A DNA stretch of 64,000 bases from Halomonas sp. Bachu 37 (GCF_039691755.1 NZ_CP137552.1:2542001-2606000); one strand, 5' to 3'. Shown: positions 1-9,662, counted from the stretch's first letter. A program made the numbers and translations. Notes: generated by a model not told the origin, from the sequence alone.

Positions 1-25
1 GCTATCCCACGGCTGTTTATCCAAT

Positions 26-57
26 CTCCCCACAGCCGGCCAAGACGGCTGCGGGAG
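26..57. repeat. Hairpin downstream of the slipin gene
   Basis: Inverted repeat with outer arms CTCCC/GGGAG and inner arms CAGCCG/CGGCTG around a 7-base loop. It lies just past the slipin stop codon on the minus strand. No T-run follows on either strand, so it could be a weak or Rho-assisted terminator or a repetitive palindrome. The rest of the first 78 bases shows nothing else. Confidence 0.35.
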
Positions 58-78
58 AATAGAGCGGATCGCGTTGAG

Positions 79-861
79 TCATGCCTCGTTGGCAGGCGGG
101 TTACGGGTCTCGGCGTGCTGTCGCATGTGCTTGAAGGCCTCCATGATATCCATCGGCAAGGGAAACACGATCGTCGAGGCGTTCTTGTTACTCATGTCGC
201 TCATGGTCTGCAGGTAACGTAGCTGCAGAGCGGCGGAATTCTCCTGCATCACGTTGGCCGCCTCGACCAGCTTTTTCGATGCCTGCAACTCACCTTCGGC
301 ATGGATCACCTTGGCCCGCCGCTCGCGCTCGGCTTCCGCCTGGCGGGCGATGGCACGGATCATGCTCTCGTCCAGGTCGACATGCTTGATCTCCACATTG
401 GCCACCTTGATACCCCACTCCTCGGTCTGCACATCGAGGATTTCCTGGATATCGTCGTTCAGCCTGTCGCGCTCGGATAGCATTTCATCGAGATCATGCT
501 TGCCGAGCACCGAACGCAGCGTGGTCTGGGCCAGCTGGCTGGTGGCGATGGTAAAGTTCTCTACCTGAATGATCGCCTTTTCCGGGTCGATGACCCGAAA
601 GTAGAGCACTGCATTCACCTTGACCGTCACGTTGTCCTGGGAAATGACATCCTGCTCCGGCACGTCCATGGTGATGGTACGCAGGTCCACCACTTCCATC
701 TTCTGGATACCGGGGATGATGATGAACAGCCCCGGTCCCTTGACGCTCTGGTAGCGCCCGAGGAAAAACACCACGCCGCGCTTGTACTCCGGCAGGATAC
801 GAATCGAGGCCGCCACCAGCATCAGTAGCAGCACCACGGGTACGAGATAGGAAAGCATCAT
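79..861 (-). CDS. Slipin / SPFH-band 7 membrane protein
   Basis: 260-residue stomatin-like protein. One membrane segment lies at about residues 3-22, followed by the SPFH/band 7 domain (about 22-190; [15 protein letters not shown] entry, then the VDLRT and [21 protein letters not shown] blocks) and a charged helical stretch rich in Glu, Arg and Ala (about 165-210). Slipins form oligomeric membrane scaffolds and are typically encoded beside NfeD proteases, for which they are proposed substrates or partners. Here nfeD lies 25 bases upstream on the same strand, so the two are probably one operon. Two ATG codons are adjacent (859-861 and 856-858); an AAGGAG site 7 bases upstream fits the first. 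The exact role in this organism is not known. Confidence 0.9.
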   Translation of the reverse strand: MMLSYLVPVVLLLMLVAASIRILPEYKRGVVFFLGRYQSVKGPGLFIIIPGIQKMEVVDLRTITMDVPEQDVISQDNVTVKVNAVLYFRVIDPEKAIIQVENFTIATSQLAQTTLRSVLGKHDLDEMLSERDRLNDDIQEILDVQTEEWGIKVANVEIKHVDLDESMIRAIARQAEAERERRAKVIHAEGELQASKKLVEAANVMQENSAALQLRYLQTMSDMSNKNASTIVFPLPMDIMEAFKHMRQHAETRNPPANEA

Positions 862-886
862 GGCCTGGCTCCTTACGGTTGGATTG

Positions 887-2293
887 TCAAAGCATGTCTT
901 GCGTCTCTTGGGGCTCGCTTGGCGTAAGCGGCTCGATATGCAGCGTCAGCCCATCGACCCCCACCACCCGCAACCGCTGCCCGGCGGATACGGCGCTCGA
1001 GCTGCGTGCTTGCCATCGCTCTCCGCCCAGCCGCACGTACCCTCGCGTAGCAAAGGCCTCCAGGGCGATGACCTCATGGCCGATCAGTCCCGACTCGCCC
1101 GTTTTCGCCGCGTGACGCCTAAGCTCCATGAAACGGGTCAGGGTCCATAGCATGACACCCGCCGCCAGCAGGGCCACGCCCCCAATCAGCGGTAACGAAA
1201 CGCGCAAATTCTCCGCATCCATCAACATGATCGAACCGAACACGAACGCCGCGATCCCACCGGCGCCCAGCACTCCGAAACTCGGCATCAGCGCCTCACC
1301 CACCATCAATGCCAGCCCCACGACCACCAGGGCCAGCCCTGCGTAGTTGATCGGCAGTACCTGAAACGCGAACATCGCCAGCAGCAGCGAGATGACGCCG
1401 ATCGTGCCGGGGAAGAGCGAGCCCGGGCTTGCCAGCTCGAACACCAGCCCGTAAAAGCCGATGATCATCAGGAAATAGGCTACATTGGGATTGGTGATGA
1501 TGCTCAACAAGCGGGTACGCCAATCCGGGTCGAAGCGCTCGATACCGAGGTCTGCCGTCTGCAGCATCTGCGCTCCGCTCGCCATGACTACCTCGCGACC
1601 GTCGATTCGGGTCAGCAACTCTTCCAGGTCGCCTGCCACTATATCGATGACGTTCTGTTCCAGCGCTTCGCGTTCGGTAAGATTGACCGCCTCGCGCACG
1701 GCTTCTTCCGCCCACTCGGCATTGCGCCCATGGCGTTCGGCCAGGCTGCGGATGAAACTCACGGCATCCTCCAGCACCTTGCGCTCCATGGCGCTGTCGC
1801 CACGCCGCGGCGTCTCGTCAGCGCCTGTTTCGCCCTCTTCGGGGCTGGCATCATCCTCTTCCGGAAAGCCATCACCCCCCATCGATACCGGTGTGGCCGA
1901 GCCCAGGTGCGTCGCCGGTGCCATCGCCGCCACATGGCTGCCGTAGAGCAGGTAGGTACCGGCGCTCGCCGCCCTGGCCCCGCTGGGCGAGACGTACATC
2001 ACCACCGGAATATCCGCTCCCAGCATTTGCCGAATCATGTCTCGGGTGGTCTCAACCAGACCGCCCGGGGTATCCAGTCGGACGATCATTACTTCACTGC
2101 CCTGCTCTCGGGCGGTACGCAAGCCCCGTTCGAAATAATCCTTGGTCGCCGGGCCGATAGCGCCTTCCATCGTCAATACCAGAGCGTGACGCTCCTGCTG
2201 AGCCTGGGCCTGCCACGCCAGCAACGCCGCGCTCAAGACCAGGCAACAGCATGAAATCAACAGGACCCGCAAGGCTCGCGAATCGAGAGGCAT
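887..2293 (-). CDS. nfeD: NfeD-family ClpP-class membrane serine protease
   Basis: 468 residues from an ATG at 2293 with AAGGAG 6 bases upstream. Reading further upstream would run into the divergent icd gene and is rejected. A signal peptide spans about 1-32. The ClpP/1510-N-like protease domain (35-245) has the nucleophile Ser110 in RAASAGTY and the probable general base Lys172 in ERKVLEDA. Between them lies an acidic low-complexity insert (about 144-166). Four or five membrane helices follow (about 270-400), then an OB-fold NfeD C-terminal domain (about 405-460). The family cleaves hydrophobic segments of stomatin/slipin partners, which matches the slipin gene directly downstream. The acidic insert is not a usual part of the fold and may be lineage-specific. 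Confidence 0.9.
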   Translation of the reverse strand: MPLDSRALRVLLISCCCLVLSAALLAWQAQAQQERHALVLTMEGAIGPATKDYFERGLRTAREQGSEVMIVRLDTPGGLVETTRDMIRQMLGADIPVVMYVSPSGARAASAGTYLLYGSHVAAMAPATHLGSATPVSMGGDGFPEEDDASPEEGETGADETPRRGDSAMERKVLEDAVSFIRSLAERHGRNAEWAEEAVREAVNLTEREALEQNVIDIVAGDLEELLTRIDGREVVMASGAQMLQTADLGIERFDPDWRTRLLSIITNPNVAYFLMIIGFYGLVFELASPGSLFPGTIGVISLLLAMFAFQVLPINYAGLALVVVGLALMVGEALMPSFGVLGAGGIAAFVFGSIMLMDAENLRVSLPLIGGVALLAAGVMLWTLTRFMELRRHAAKTGESGLIGHEVIALEAFATRGYVRLGGERWQARSSSAVSAGQRLRVVGVDGLTLHIEPLTPSEPQETQDML

Positions 2294-2437
2294 CAGAGAC
2301 TCCTTGGCACAAGAACGTTCGACCAATAGCGTTAGCGTAGCAGGCGAAAGCGGCTCAACACGTATGCCGTTCTCTAGTACCATGCGCCTGCGGCAAATCA
2401 CCACGGATACGACCCACCCTGCCAGAAGGAGCAAGAC

Positions 2438-3451
2438 ATGAGCCAGACCATCGCGGTAATCAAAGGCGACGGTATCGGTCCGGAAATCATGGATGCCACC
2501 CTGCGCGTTCTCGATGCGCTGGATTGCGGCCTGGAATACGACTTTATCGACGCGGGCCTGACCGCGCTGGAAAAGCACGGCTCACTGATGCCCCAGGACT
2601 CACTCGACGCCATCGCGCGTTACGGTGTCGCGCTGAAAGGCCCGCTCACCACGCCGATCGGCAAAGGCTTCTCTTCGATCAACGTGCAGATGCGCCGCCA
2701 CTTCGATCTCTACGCCAATGTGCGCCCGGCAATCACCTTCCCCGGCACACGCTCGCGCTATGACGATATCGACATGATTACCGTGCGCGAAAACACCGAA
2801 GGCGCCTACCTCTCGGAAGGCCAGGAATTCGTCGACGACGGCAATACCGGTCTTTCGGTGATCAAGGTCACCCGCCAAGGCTCCGAGCGCATCGTCCGCT
2901 ACGCCTTCGAGCTGGCGAAAAACAACGGTCGCAAGAAAGTCACCGCGGTACACAAGGCCAATATCATCAAGACCAGCTCCGGCTTGTTTCTCGATGTGGC
3001 GCGGGAAGTCGCCAAGGAGTACCCCGACATCGAGTTTCAGGAGATGATCGTGGACAACGCCTGCATGCAGCTGGTGATGAACCCGCATCAGTTCGACGTC
3101 GTCGTCACCACCAACCTGTTCGGCGACATTCTCTCCGACCTGTGTGCTGGCCTGGTCGGCGGGCTAGGCCTGGCACCGGGGGCCAATATCGGTGAGAACG
3201 CCGCGATCTTTGAAGCCGTTCACGGCTCCGCGCCGGATATCGCCGGAAGGAAGATAGCCAATCCCTGCGCATTGCTGCTCGCTGCCGCGCAGATGCTGGA
3301 CCATCTGGGTATGCCCGAGAAGGGTACCGCGATTCGTCAGGGCATTCGCCATGTCCTGGAAAGAAACCGCGACATGGTTACCCCGGACATGGGTGGCAGC
3401 GGCACCACCGATAGCTTCGCCGAGGCACTGGTGACAACGCTACGCGGGTAA
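2438..3451 (+). CDS. Isocitrate dehydrogenase (NAD-type), beta-decarboxylating family
   Basis: 337-residue member of the isocitrate/isopropylmalate dehydrogenase family. Seen are the N-terminal nucleotide-fold start ([13 protein letters not shown]), the substrate loop around [20 protein letters not shown] with the conserved arginines, the [11 protein letters not shown] segment, the metal-binding aspartates ([10 protein letters not shown] and [11 protein letters not shown]) and the [15 protein letters not shown] cofactor loop. Its short length and the cofactor loop fit the NAD-dependent bacterial isocitrate dehydrogenase rather than the longer NADP enzyme; homoisocitrate or isopropylmalate dehydrogenase is less likely. 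It would oxidise isocitrate to 2-oxoglutarate in the TCA cycle. AGAAGGAG lies 6 bases before the ATG. It is monocistronic and divergent from nfeD. Confidence 0.85.
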   Translation: MSQTIAVIKGDGIGPEIMDATLRVLDALDCGLEYDFIDAGLTALEKHGSLMPQDSLDAIARYGVALKGPLTTPIGKGFSSINVQMRRHFDLYANVRPAITFPGTRSRYDDIDMITVRENTEGAYLSEGQEFVDDGNTGLSVIKVTRQGSERIVRYAFELAKNNGRKKVTAVHKANIIKTSSGLFLDVAREVAKEYPDIEFQEMIVDNACMQLVMNPHQFDVVVTTNLFGDILSDLCAGLVGGLGLAPGANIGENAAIFEAVHGSAPDIAGRKIANPCALLLAAAQMLDHLGMPEKGTAIRQGIRHVLERNRDMVTPDMGGSGTTDSFAEALVTTLRG

Positions 3452-3684
3452 AAAACGTTCTTCTTTCGTCTGTGCTTCATCGTGAGGCACAGGCGGTAAT
3501 TTCACACTCCTTTAAAAAACAAATAGAAGCCGTTGATCGGTCATATAAGACAGCGCGCCTCAATATTCAAAACGAAGAAAACTTCATTATAACCGTTTAC
3601 CTTAATCTCAATTAACCTTCGGTATTTAATCTCCACTTCGCTTCATCCCCTCTATCGGGAGTTCTCCAACTTGATATAGCATGC

Positions 3685-3698
3685 TTGATCTTAATCAA
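3685..3698. promoter_or_regulatory. FNR/Anr-type box upstream of glgA
   Basis: TTGATCTTAATCAA is a perfect match to the consensus TTGAT-N4-ATCAA recognised by FNR/Anr oxygen-responsive regulators. It sits 282 bases before the glgA ATG in an AT-rich region. Binding and its effect are inference. Confidence 0.55.
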
Positions 3699-3808
3699 CG
3701 TTATGGACGAATTCCGCTTCGCTAACTTATGATTTTCAACTATAACTGTTTACTAGCGTTTTCCGATGCAGGGCCTGACGGCAGGACCGCCAAGGGCAAG
3801 ACTTATGG

Positions 3809-3922
3809 CACAAGCTCTATATCACAAGCTCTATATCACAAGCTCTATGTCACAAGATCCATGTCATAAGTTCAGTAACAATATCTATGACATAAATTCA
3901 CGTCATGAGTTTATGTCATAAG
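3809..3922. repeat. Degenerate tandem array, 8 units of 12-14 bp
   Basis: Units start at 3809, 3823, 3837, 3851, 3865, 3879, 3891 and 3904, with a partial ninth unit (CATAAG) at 3917. The first two copies are identical (CACAAGCTCTATAT) and later ones drift (CACAAGCTCTATGT, CATGAGTTTATGT). Unit junctions make short dyads of the type TTATG-T-CATAA, for example at 3910-3921. The array ends 58 bases before glgA. It may be a multi-site operator or a slippage product. Confidence 0.8.
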
Positions 3923-3979
3923 AAAGAGTGGAATATCTAGTAAAGCACGGTTGACCATGCTACTCCAGGGAGGTTGAAC

Positions 3980-5647
3980 ATGGGCGTTGTGGGCGAGGCG
4001 ATTACCGATAAAGGTGAGTCGGACAAGAGCACGAAAAAGAGTGGCGAACAGGATGAGTCAAACCTGATCGACACTTCTTATATATATCACCAACCTGTTC
4101 CCAAGCATCATTCAAATCATGATGTTACTGGTCGCAACCATAGCGTTATCGACCGGCGCGACAAAGATAGACTCGACTCTTCACAACGCATTCTATTCGT
4201 TACTACCGAGATCACCGATTTCGTCAAGGTCGGCGGTCTGGGCGACGTGTCGTCGTCGCTTCCCCGGGCTCTCGCGGCGCACCACGATGTTCGAGTGCTG
4301 ATTCCCGCCTACCGTGAAATGATCGAGTCCGAGCATGAAATCGTCCCTGTCGGTCATGTACCGGCATTCGCTGGTTTGCCTGCCTGCGATATCGGCCAGA
4401 TCACCTGCCGCGACGGGCTGATTCTGTATGTCCTGCTGTGCCCCGAGCTTTACGAGCGAGAAGGCACCCCCTATGGCGGCGGTTCGAGCGGCTATGGTGA
4501 TGGTCAGGATGAAGGCTGGCAGGATAACGACATCCGCTTTGCCAGGTTGTCGCGAGCTGCTGCCGACATCGCCCTGGGCCAGGCGAACCTCGACTGGCAG
4601 CCCCAGCTTCTGCACCTGAACGACTGGGCGTGCGGCTTGGCCCCGGCTTACCTGCACTGGCAGGGACAACCCGTGCCGAGCATCTTCACCATCCACAACC
4701 TGGCTTACCAGGGCATCTTCGATGCCTCGCGCCTGGATGTACTTGGTATTCCTCACGAGGCATTCGATATCGAGGGGGTGGAGTATTACGGCGACCTTTC
4801 GTTCATGAAAGCGGGAATCGTCTACGCCTCGCATGTCACCACGGTCAGTGCGACCTATGCCCAGGAGATCACCACGGAAAAGTTTGGCTGCGGACTCGAA
4901 GGGTTGCTTCGCTGCAAGGCCGACCAGGGTCGCTTGAGTGGCATTCCCAATGGTATCGACGACTCCTGGGACCCACGCACCGATAGCCACCTGGCCCAGG
5001 CCTTCTCCTCCAACGACTGGCGCGGCAAGCGTGCCAATGCCGATTATGTGCGCCGCTATTTCGGTCTGGCATCCGGCCAGGGGCCGTTGTTCGCGGTGAT
5101 ATCACGCCTGGTGCACCAGAAGGGACTCGACCTGACCATCGAAGCCGCCAAGGCCATCGTGCATGCCGGGGGCCAGATCGTCTTCATGGGCAGTGGCGAA
5201 CGGCATGTCGAAGACGCCCTGCGGGAGCTTGCCATACGCTTTCCCGGCGCCATCGCCGTCTATATCGGGTTTGACGAGTACCAGGCTCGCTGCCTCTTTG
5301 CCGGAAGCGATTTTCTGCTCATGCCGTCGCGTTTCGAACCCTGCGGGTTGAGCCAGATGTATGCCCAGCGCTTCGGCTCATTGCCTATCGCTCACCGCAC
5401 CGGTGGCCTGGCCGATACCATCGAGGACGGCGTAACCGGTTTTCTCTTCGACGACATGCAATTCGGCAGCTACATGCATGCCATCCAACGGGCTTTCGCG
5501 GTACACAAGTCGACCGACCTCTTCAATGCCATGCGCGGTGCGGCGATGACGGGGCGCTATCACTGGCGGCAATCGATCGCACCTTACAGCAAGCTGTATC
5601 AGCAGGCACTTGAAGAAGCAGGAGACAAGGCGACACAGGCCCGGTGA
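3980..5647 (+). CDS. glgA: Glycogen synthase, GT5 family, with N-terminal extension
   Basis: 555 residues from an ATG with GGGAGG 6 bases upstream; a TTG six bases earlier lies against that site and is less likely. GlgA transfers glucose from ADP-glucose to the non-reducing end of an alpha-1,4-glucan. The GT-B fold starts near residue 70 (ILFVTTEITDFVKVGGLGDV, with the substrate-binding Lys83). The C-terminal nucleotide-sugar motif is PSRFEPCGLSQMYAQRFGSLPIAHRTGGLADT. The first 65 residues or so are polar and low in complexity, use more AT-rich codons than the rest, and are absent from typical GlgA of about 480-500 residues. Its stop overlaps the GTG that opens the longer treZ frame. It is the first gene of the glucan/trehalose block. 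No glgC, which would supply ADP-glucose, is in the window. Confidence 0.92.
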   Translation: MGVVGEAITDKGESDKSTKKSGEQDESNLIDTSYIYHQPVPKHHSNHDVTGRNHSVIDRRDKDRLDSSQRILFVTTEITDFVKVGGLGDVSSSLPRALAAHHDVRVLIPAYREMIESEHEIVPVGHVPAFAGLPACDIGQITCRDGLILYVLLCPELYEREGTPYGGGSSGYGDGQDEGWQDNDIRFARLSRAAADIALGQANLDWQPQLLHLNDWACGLAPAYLHWQGQPVPSIFTIHNLAYQGIFDASRLDVLGIPHEAFDIEGVEYYGDLSFMKAGIVYASHVTTVSATYAQEITTEKFGCGLEGLLRCKADQGRLSGIPNGIDDSWDPRTDSHLAQAFSSNDWRGKRANADYVRRYFGLASGQGPLFAVISRLVHQKGLDLTIEAAKAIVHAGGQIVFMGSGERHVEDALRELAIRFPGAIAVYIGFDEYQARCLFAGSDFLLMPSRFEPCGLSQMYAQRFGSLPIAHRTGGLADTIEDGVTGFLFDDMQFGSYMHAIQRAFAVHKSTDLFNAMRGAAMTGRYHWRQSIAPYSKLYQQALEEAGDKATQAR

Positions 5648-5661
5648 AGGAGACGTCAGCG

Positions 5662-7524
5662 ATGTTTGACCGGACACGGCGGAAAAAGACACCGTTTCAG
5701 CCCACCTTCGGCGCCCAGGTCGTCGAGGAAGGACGCACACGATTCGTACTCTGGGCGCCGGGGGCACACCGGGTCGACGTTGAAGTCGAGGGGCAGCCCG
5801 CCGTCACCATGACCCAGGCCGATGACGGTTGCGTCACTGCCGAGGTGGCCTGTGGGCACGGCGCTTGTTATCGCTATCGTATCTATGAAAAGCACGCTGA
5901 AGACGACGAGAGCGGCGACCCGGGCACCCTGGTGCCCGACCCCGCCGCCCGCGCTCAGGCCAGCGATATCGACGGACCCAGCGTGGTGATCGACCCCGAC
6001 CACTACACCTGGAGAAATACCGAGTGGCAGGGGCGCCCCTGGCACGAAACCGTGCTCTACGAACTGCATGTCGGTGCCCTGGGCGGACTTGATGGCGTAC
6101 GACAGCGCCTACCCTATCTTGCCGAACTCGGCGTGACCGCCATCGAACTGATGCCGGTCTCGGAATTCCCCGGCGCCCGTAACTGGGGCTATGACGGTGT
6201 GCTTCCCTACGCCGTGGAAGCCTCCTATGGCAGCCCCGACGAGATGAAAGCACTGGTCGACGAAGCCCACGGCCTCGGCCTGATGGTGTTTCTCGACGTG
6301 GTCTACAACCACTTCGGCCCTGACGGCAATTACCTGGCAAGCTACGCCGCCCCCTTCTTTCGCGAGGATATCGTCACGCCCTGGGGACCTTCGATCGATT
6401 TCCGCCAGCCTCAGGTGCGCCGCTATTTCATCGATAACGCCTTGATGTGGATTGAAGAGTACCGCCTGGACGGCCTGCGCTTCGACGCCGTCCATGCCAT
6501 CAGCGAGAAGGATTTCCTGGTCGAACTCGCCGAGACGATACGCACCAATATCGACCCCGAGCGCCATGTCCATCTCGTGCTCGAGAACGAAGGCAACACC
6601 GCCAGCCTGCTCGATCAACGACATTTCACCGCCCAGTGGAATGACGACTGGCACAACGTGACGCATGTCTTGCTGACCGATGAGCACGAAGGCTATTACA
6701 GCGATTTCGTCGACAACGCCACGCCCCGTCTGGCCCGTTGCCTCAGCGAAGGCTTCATCTTCCAGGGCCACCGGTCGCGTCATGGTCATTCCCGAGGCGA
6801 GCCCAGCGCTCACCTGCCTCCCACCGCCTTCGTGGCGTTTCTGCAGAACCACGACCAGACCGGCAACCGTGCCCTCGGCGAGCGGCTGAGCGTACTCGCC
6901 GACCGCGAAGCACTGGCGGCAGCGACGGTACTGCTACTGCTTTCCCCCATGGTGCCGCTGCTGTTCATGGGCGAAGAGTGGGGGTCTACCCGGCCGTTTC
7001 TGTTCTTCACCGAACACAAGGAGGAACTCGCCCAGGCGGTTCGCGAAGGACGGCGTGCGGAGTTCGCCGACTTCAGTGCTTTTCAGAATCCGGCCACCCG
7101 CGAGCGCATTCCCGATCCCAACGCCCGGCAGACCTTCGACGCCTCGATTCCCGATTTCCAGGCACGGGCAACCCCTCCTCACGACGTCTGGCTTGCGCGC
7201 TATCGCACCCTGCTGGCGCTGCGTCACCAGCAGATCGTGCCGCGCCTTCCTGGCGCCGTAGCACTGGGCGCCGAGGCGATCGGCGACAAGGCCGTGGTGG
7301 CCCGCTGGCAAATGAATGATGAAACCCACCTGATGATAGCGCTCAACCTGGGCAAGCGGCCGGCACACCTTCCCGGCCTGTACGTTGGCCAACCATTGGC
7401 TGGACAACGGCTCTACGAAACCGGCGAGGGGGTCGCGGCAAGCGCGGAAAGCGGCCACCTGCCCGCCCAAGCCGCTGCCGCCTGGTTGTATCCCGCTTCG
7501 GGTGTCGAAGAGGTACGTTCATGA
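5662..7524 (+). CDS. treZ: Malto-oligosyltrehalose trehalohydrolase
   Basis: 620 residues, GH13. It hydrolyses the alpha-1,4 bond next to the terminal trehalosyl unit made by TreY, releasing free trehalose. An N-terminal CBM48-like sandwich (about 12-110) precedes the barrel (about 125-520). Motifs seen: YELHVGALGG, DVVYNHFGPDG, LDGLRFDAVHAI with the nucleophile Asp275, HLVLENEGN with the likely acid/base Glu308, and FLQNHDQTGNRALGER. The ATG at 5662 has AAGGAG 9 bases upstream and was preferred over the GTG at 5644 that overlaps the glgA stop; the GTG start would add six residues. It overlaps malQ by 4 bases, so translation is probably coupled. Confidence 0.93.
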   Translation: MFDRTRRKKTPFQPTFGAQVVEEGRTRFVLWAPGAHRVDVEVEGQPAVTMTQADDGCVTAEVACGHGACYRYRIYEKHAEDDESGDPGTLVPDPAARAQASDIDGPSVVIDPDHYTWRNTEWQGRPWHETVLYELHVGALGGLDGVRQRLPYLAELGVTAIELMPVSEFPGARNWGYDGVLPYAVEASYGSPDEMKALVDEAHGLGLMVFLDVVYNHFGPDGNYLASYAAPFFREDIVTPWGPSIDFRQPQVRRYFIDNALMWIEEYRLDGLRFDAVHAISEKDFLVELAETIRTNIDPERHVHLVLENEGNTASLLDQRHFTAQWNDDWHNVTHVLLTDEHEGYYSDFVDNATPRLARCLSEGFIFQGHRSRHGHSRGEPSAHLPPTAFVAFLQNHDQTGNRALGERLSVLADREALAAATVLLLLSPMVPLLFMGEEWGSTRPFLFFTEHKEELAQAVREGRRAEFADFSAFQNPATRERIPDPNARQTFDASIPDFQARATPPHDVWLARYRTLLALRHQQIVPRLPGAVALGAEAIGDKAVVARWQMNDETHLMIALNLGKRPAHLPGLYVGQPLAGQRLYETGEGVAASAESGHLPAQAAAAWLYPASGVEEVRS

Positions 7525-9662
7525 AAGACAAGCTAAGACAACTCGCCGAAGCCGCTGGGTTGTTGCTCGAGTGGGACAATAGCGACGGCGAACCGTGCCA
7601 GCTGCCCGAGCGGGTGCAACGCACGCTTCTGGAAATACTCGGCTTTCCCGCCGACAGCGACGCCACCATCGACGACAGCCTGCAGCGCCTCAAGCGCCTG
7701 CATGAACCGGCAAGTCCCGACCAGTGGCCGCCGCTGCTGACCGCCGACCGCGACACGCCGATCACCCTGCCCTCTTCGCTGCCTCCCGGCACCGTCTTTT
7801 CCTTGCTGCTGGAACAGGGCGAGCGCATCGAAGGCCGTCTCGACAGCCATGGCGCCCTGCCCGGCGTGGCTGAGATCGGCTACCACAAGCTGAACATTGC
7901 CGATACCCAGTTGACCCTGGCCGTCGCCCCGCAGAAGTGTTTTACACCGGGTGATGCCAGCGGTGAAAAATCGCCTCGTCTATGGGGCCTGGCGGCACAA
8001 CTTTACGCTTTGCGCCGCCCCGGCGATGGCGGTATCGGCGATGCCCTGGCACTTGAGCACTGCGCCATCCGGGCGGCAGAGCAAGGCGCGGACGCCCTGG
8101 CGATCAGCCCGACACACGCCATGTTCAGCGCCGACACCGAGCGCTATAGCCCCTATTCTCCTTCCACGCGGCTACTCTATAACGTGCTTTACGGCGCGGC
8201 CGAAACCCTGCTGGGCGAAGCTCGCGTTCATCAGGCCCAGGCAGGCACCGGGCTCGAGGAAAAGATGCGCCATCTGGAAGCCGACGATCTTCTTGACTGG
8301 CCCGAGGCGGCGCGCACCAAGCTGACCTGGCTGCGCTTTCTCTACGATGACCTCATGGCTGGCGAGGATGAGGACAGCCAGGCCCTGCGCCAGCAATTGG
8401 AGGAGTTTCGCCGGGCGGGCGGCGATCTGCTGGAGAATCACTGCCGCTTCGAAGCCCTGCAGCATGAGCGCGGACCCGGTGACTGGCGCGAGTGGCCCGA
8501 GGCGCTGCGCGACCCGCAAAGTCCCGAGGTGGCTAGCTTCGCCCAGAAACACGCCCATGAAGTGGGCTTTCACGCCTTTCTGCAGTGGATCGTCGCCGAT
8601 GGGCTGTCGCGCGCCCAACAGGCGACCCGTGACAGCGGCATGGCGGTAGGGTTGATCGCCGACCTGGCGGTGGGTGCCGATGCTGCCGGCAGCCAGACAT
8701 GGAGTCGCCAGACGGAAATGCTGGAAGGCGTCTCCATCGGCGCCCCACCCGACCTGCTCAACGGCCAGGGTCAGGACTGGGGTCTCGCTGCTTTCTCGCC
8801 TTATGGCCTGGTGCGTTCGGGCTTTCGCAGCTTCATCGACATGTTGCGCAGCGCCTTCGCCCAGGCCGGCGGAGTGCGGATCGATCACGTCCTCGGCCTG
8901 ATGCGTCTGTGGCTGGTTCCTCATGGCGCGCCGCCCACGCAAGGCGGCTACCTGCGCTTTCCACTGGACGACATGCTGCGCCTGGTGGCGCTGGAATCCT
9001 GGCGTCACCGCGGCATCGTCATCGGCGAGGATCTCGGCACCGTGGCGCCCGGCTTTCGCCAGCGCCTTGCCGCGCGCGGCATCCTGGGCATGCAGGTGCT
9101 GTGGTTCGAGCAGGATGAGGATGAGCAGTATCTCGCCGCCAGCGACTGGTCGGCCGATGCCATGGCGACCACCTCGACTCATGACCTGCCGACCGTGGCC
9201 GGCTGGTGGGTGGGGCGCGACATCGACTGGCGCAGCCGCCTGGGCCTGCTCAAGGAATCGCAAAGCGCCGACAGCGAAAAGCAGGCCCGGCGCCAAGAGC
9301 GGGCCAAGCTGGCCGCCACGCTCGGTTTGCTGGGCGACACGCCCACCGCCGAGACGCTGGAAGCCGCCGATATCCCCGCCTCGCTGGTACTCGATTCCTG
9401 CGCTCGCCACCTGGGCCGCACTCCCGCGCCATTGATGCTGCTCCCGGTAGAGGACGCCCTGGGACTCGAAGAGCAGGCCAACCTGCCGAATACCATCGAC
9501 GAGCATCCCAACTGGCGCCGGCGCTGGGCAGTCGATGCCGAGGAATTGCTGGCATCGAGCGAGGTCCGCGAGCGACTTGCCCAACTGGACCGCACTCGCA
9601 AGAGCGGCTCGAGCCGTGAGCCATCGAGACAGAGCGCCAACGGGAGGTCGGGCCATGAATGA
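7521..9662 (+). CDS. malQ: 4-alpha-glucanotransferase (amylomaltase), GH77
   Basis: 713 residues, the size of the long proteobacterial MalQ with an extra N-terminal region (about 1-145). It disproportionates malto-oligosaccharides by moving alpha-1,4-glucan segments and releasing glucose. Motifs seen: ISPTHAMFSADTERYSPYSPSTR (substrate site), GGVRIDHVLGLMRLW with the nucleophile Asp455, GIVIGEDLGTV with the acid/base Glu503, and ATTSTHDLPTVAGWW with Asp555. Its ATG overlaps the treZ stop (ATGA) and its tail overlaps treY by 8 bases. Set between TreZ and TreY, it likely reshapes short maltodextrins into lengths that TreY and GlgE can use. Confidence 0.93.
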   Translation: MKDKLRQLAEAAGLLLEWDNSDGEPCQLPERVQRTLLEILGFPADSDATIDDSLQRLKRLHEPASPDQWPPLLTADRDTPITLPSSLPPGTVFSLLLEQGERIEGRLDSHGALPGVAEIGYHKLNIADTQLTLAVAPQKCFTPGDASGEKSPRLWGLAAQLYALRRPGDGGIGDALALEHCAIRAAEQGADALAISPTHAMFSADTERYSPYSPSTRLLYNVLYGAAETLLGEARVHQAQAGTGLEEKMRHLEADDLLDWPEAARTKLTWLRFLYDDLMAGEDEDSQALRQQLEEFRRAGGDLLENHCRFEALQHERGPGDWREWPEALRDPQSPEVASFAQKHAHEVGFHAFLQWIVADGLSRAQQATRDSGMAVGLIADLAVGADAAGSQTWSRQTEMLEGVSIGAPPDLLNGQGQDWGLAAFSPYGLVRSGFRSFIDMLRSAFAQAGGVRIDHVLGLMRLWLVPHGAPPTQGGYLRFPLDDMLRLVALESWRHRGIVIGEDLGTVAPGFRQRLAARGILGMQVLWFEQDEDEQYLAASDWSADAMATTSTHDLPTVAGWWVGRDIDWRSRLGLLKESQSADSEKQARRQERAKLAATLGLLGDTPTAETLEAADIPASLVLDSCARHLGRTPAPLMLLPVEDALGLEEQANLPNTIDEHPNWRRRWAVDAEELLASSEVRERLAQLDRTRKSGSSREPSRQSANGRSGHE

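Larger units (their letters stand above)
3452..3979. other. 528-base AT-rich control region upstream of glgA
   Basis: No credible coding frame. It is clearly more AT-rich than its surroundings. It begins with a weak hairpin after icd (CTGTGC/GCACAG, about 3470-3492, no T-run) and then holds an FNR/Anr-type box and a tandem repeat array, listed separately. It is the only long gap ahead of the nine-gene glucan/trehalose block, so the main promoter of that block should lie here. I could not place -35 and -10 boxes with confidence. Confidence 0.6.

Noticed and set aside
2294..2578. Longer nfeD start at 2578
   Set aside because: It would overlap icd, lacks a signal peptide at its N-terminus, and the ATG at 2293 has both an AAGGAG site and a signal peptide.
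3470..3492. Terminator after icd
   Set aside because: The CTGTGC/GCACAG hairpin has a long loop and no T-run, so I did not list it as a terminator.
3809..3922. CRISPR array
   Set aside because: Units of 12-14 bp abut directly without unique spacers, drift in sequence, and no cas gene is present.
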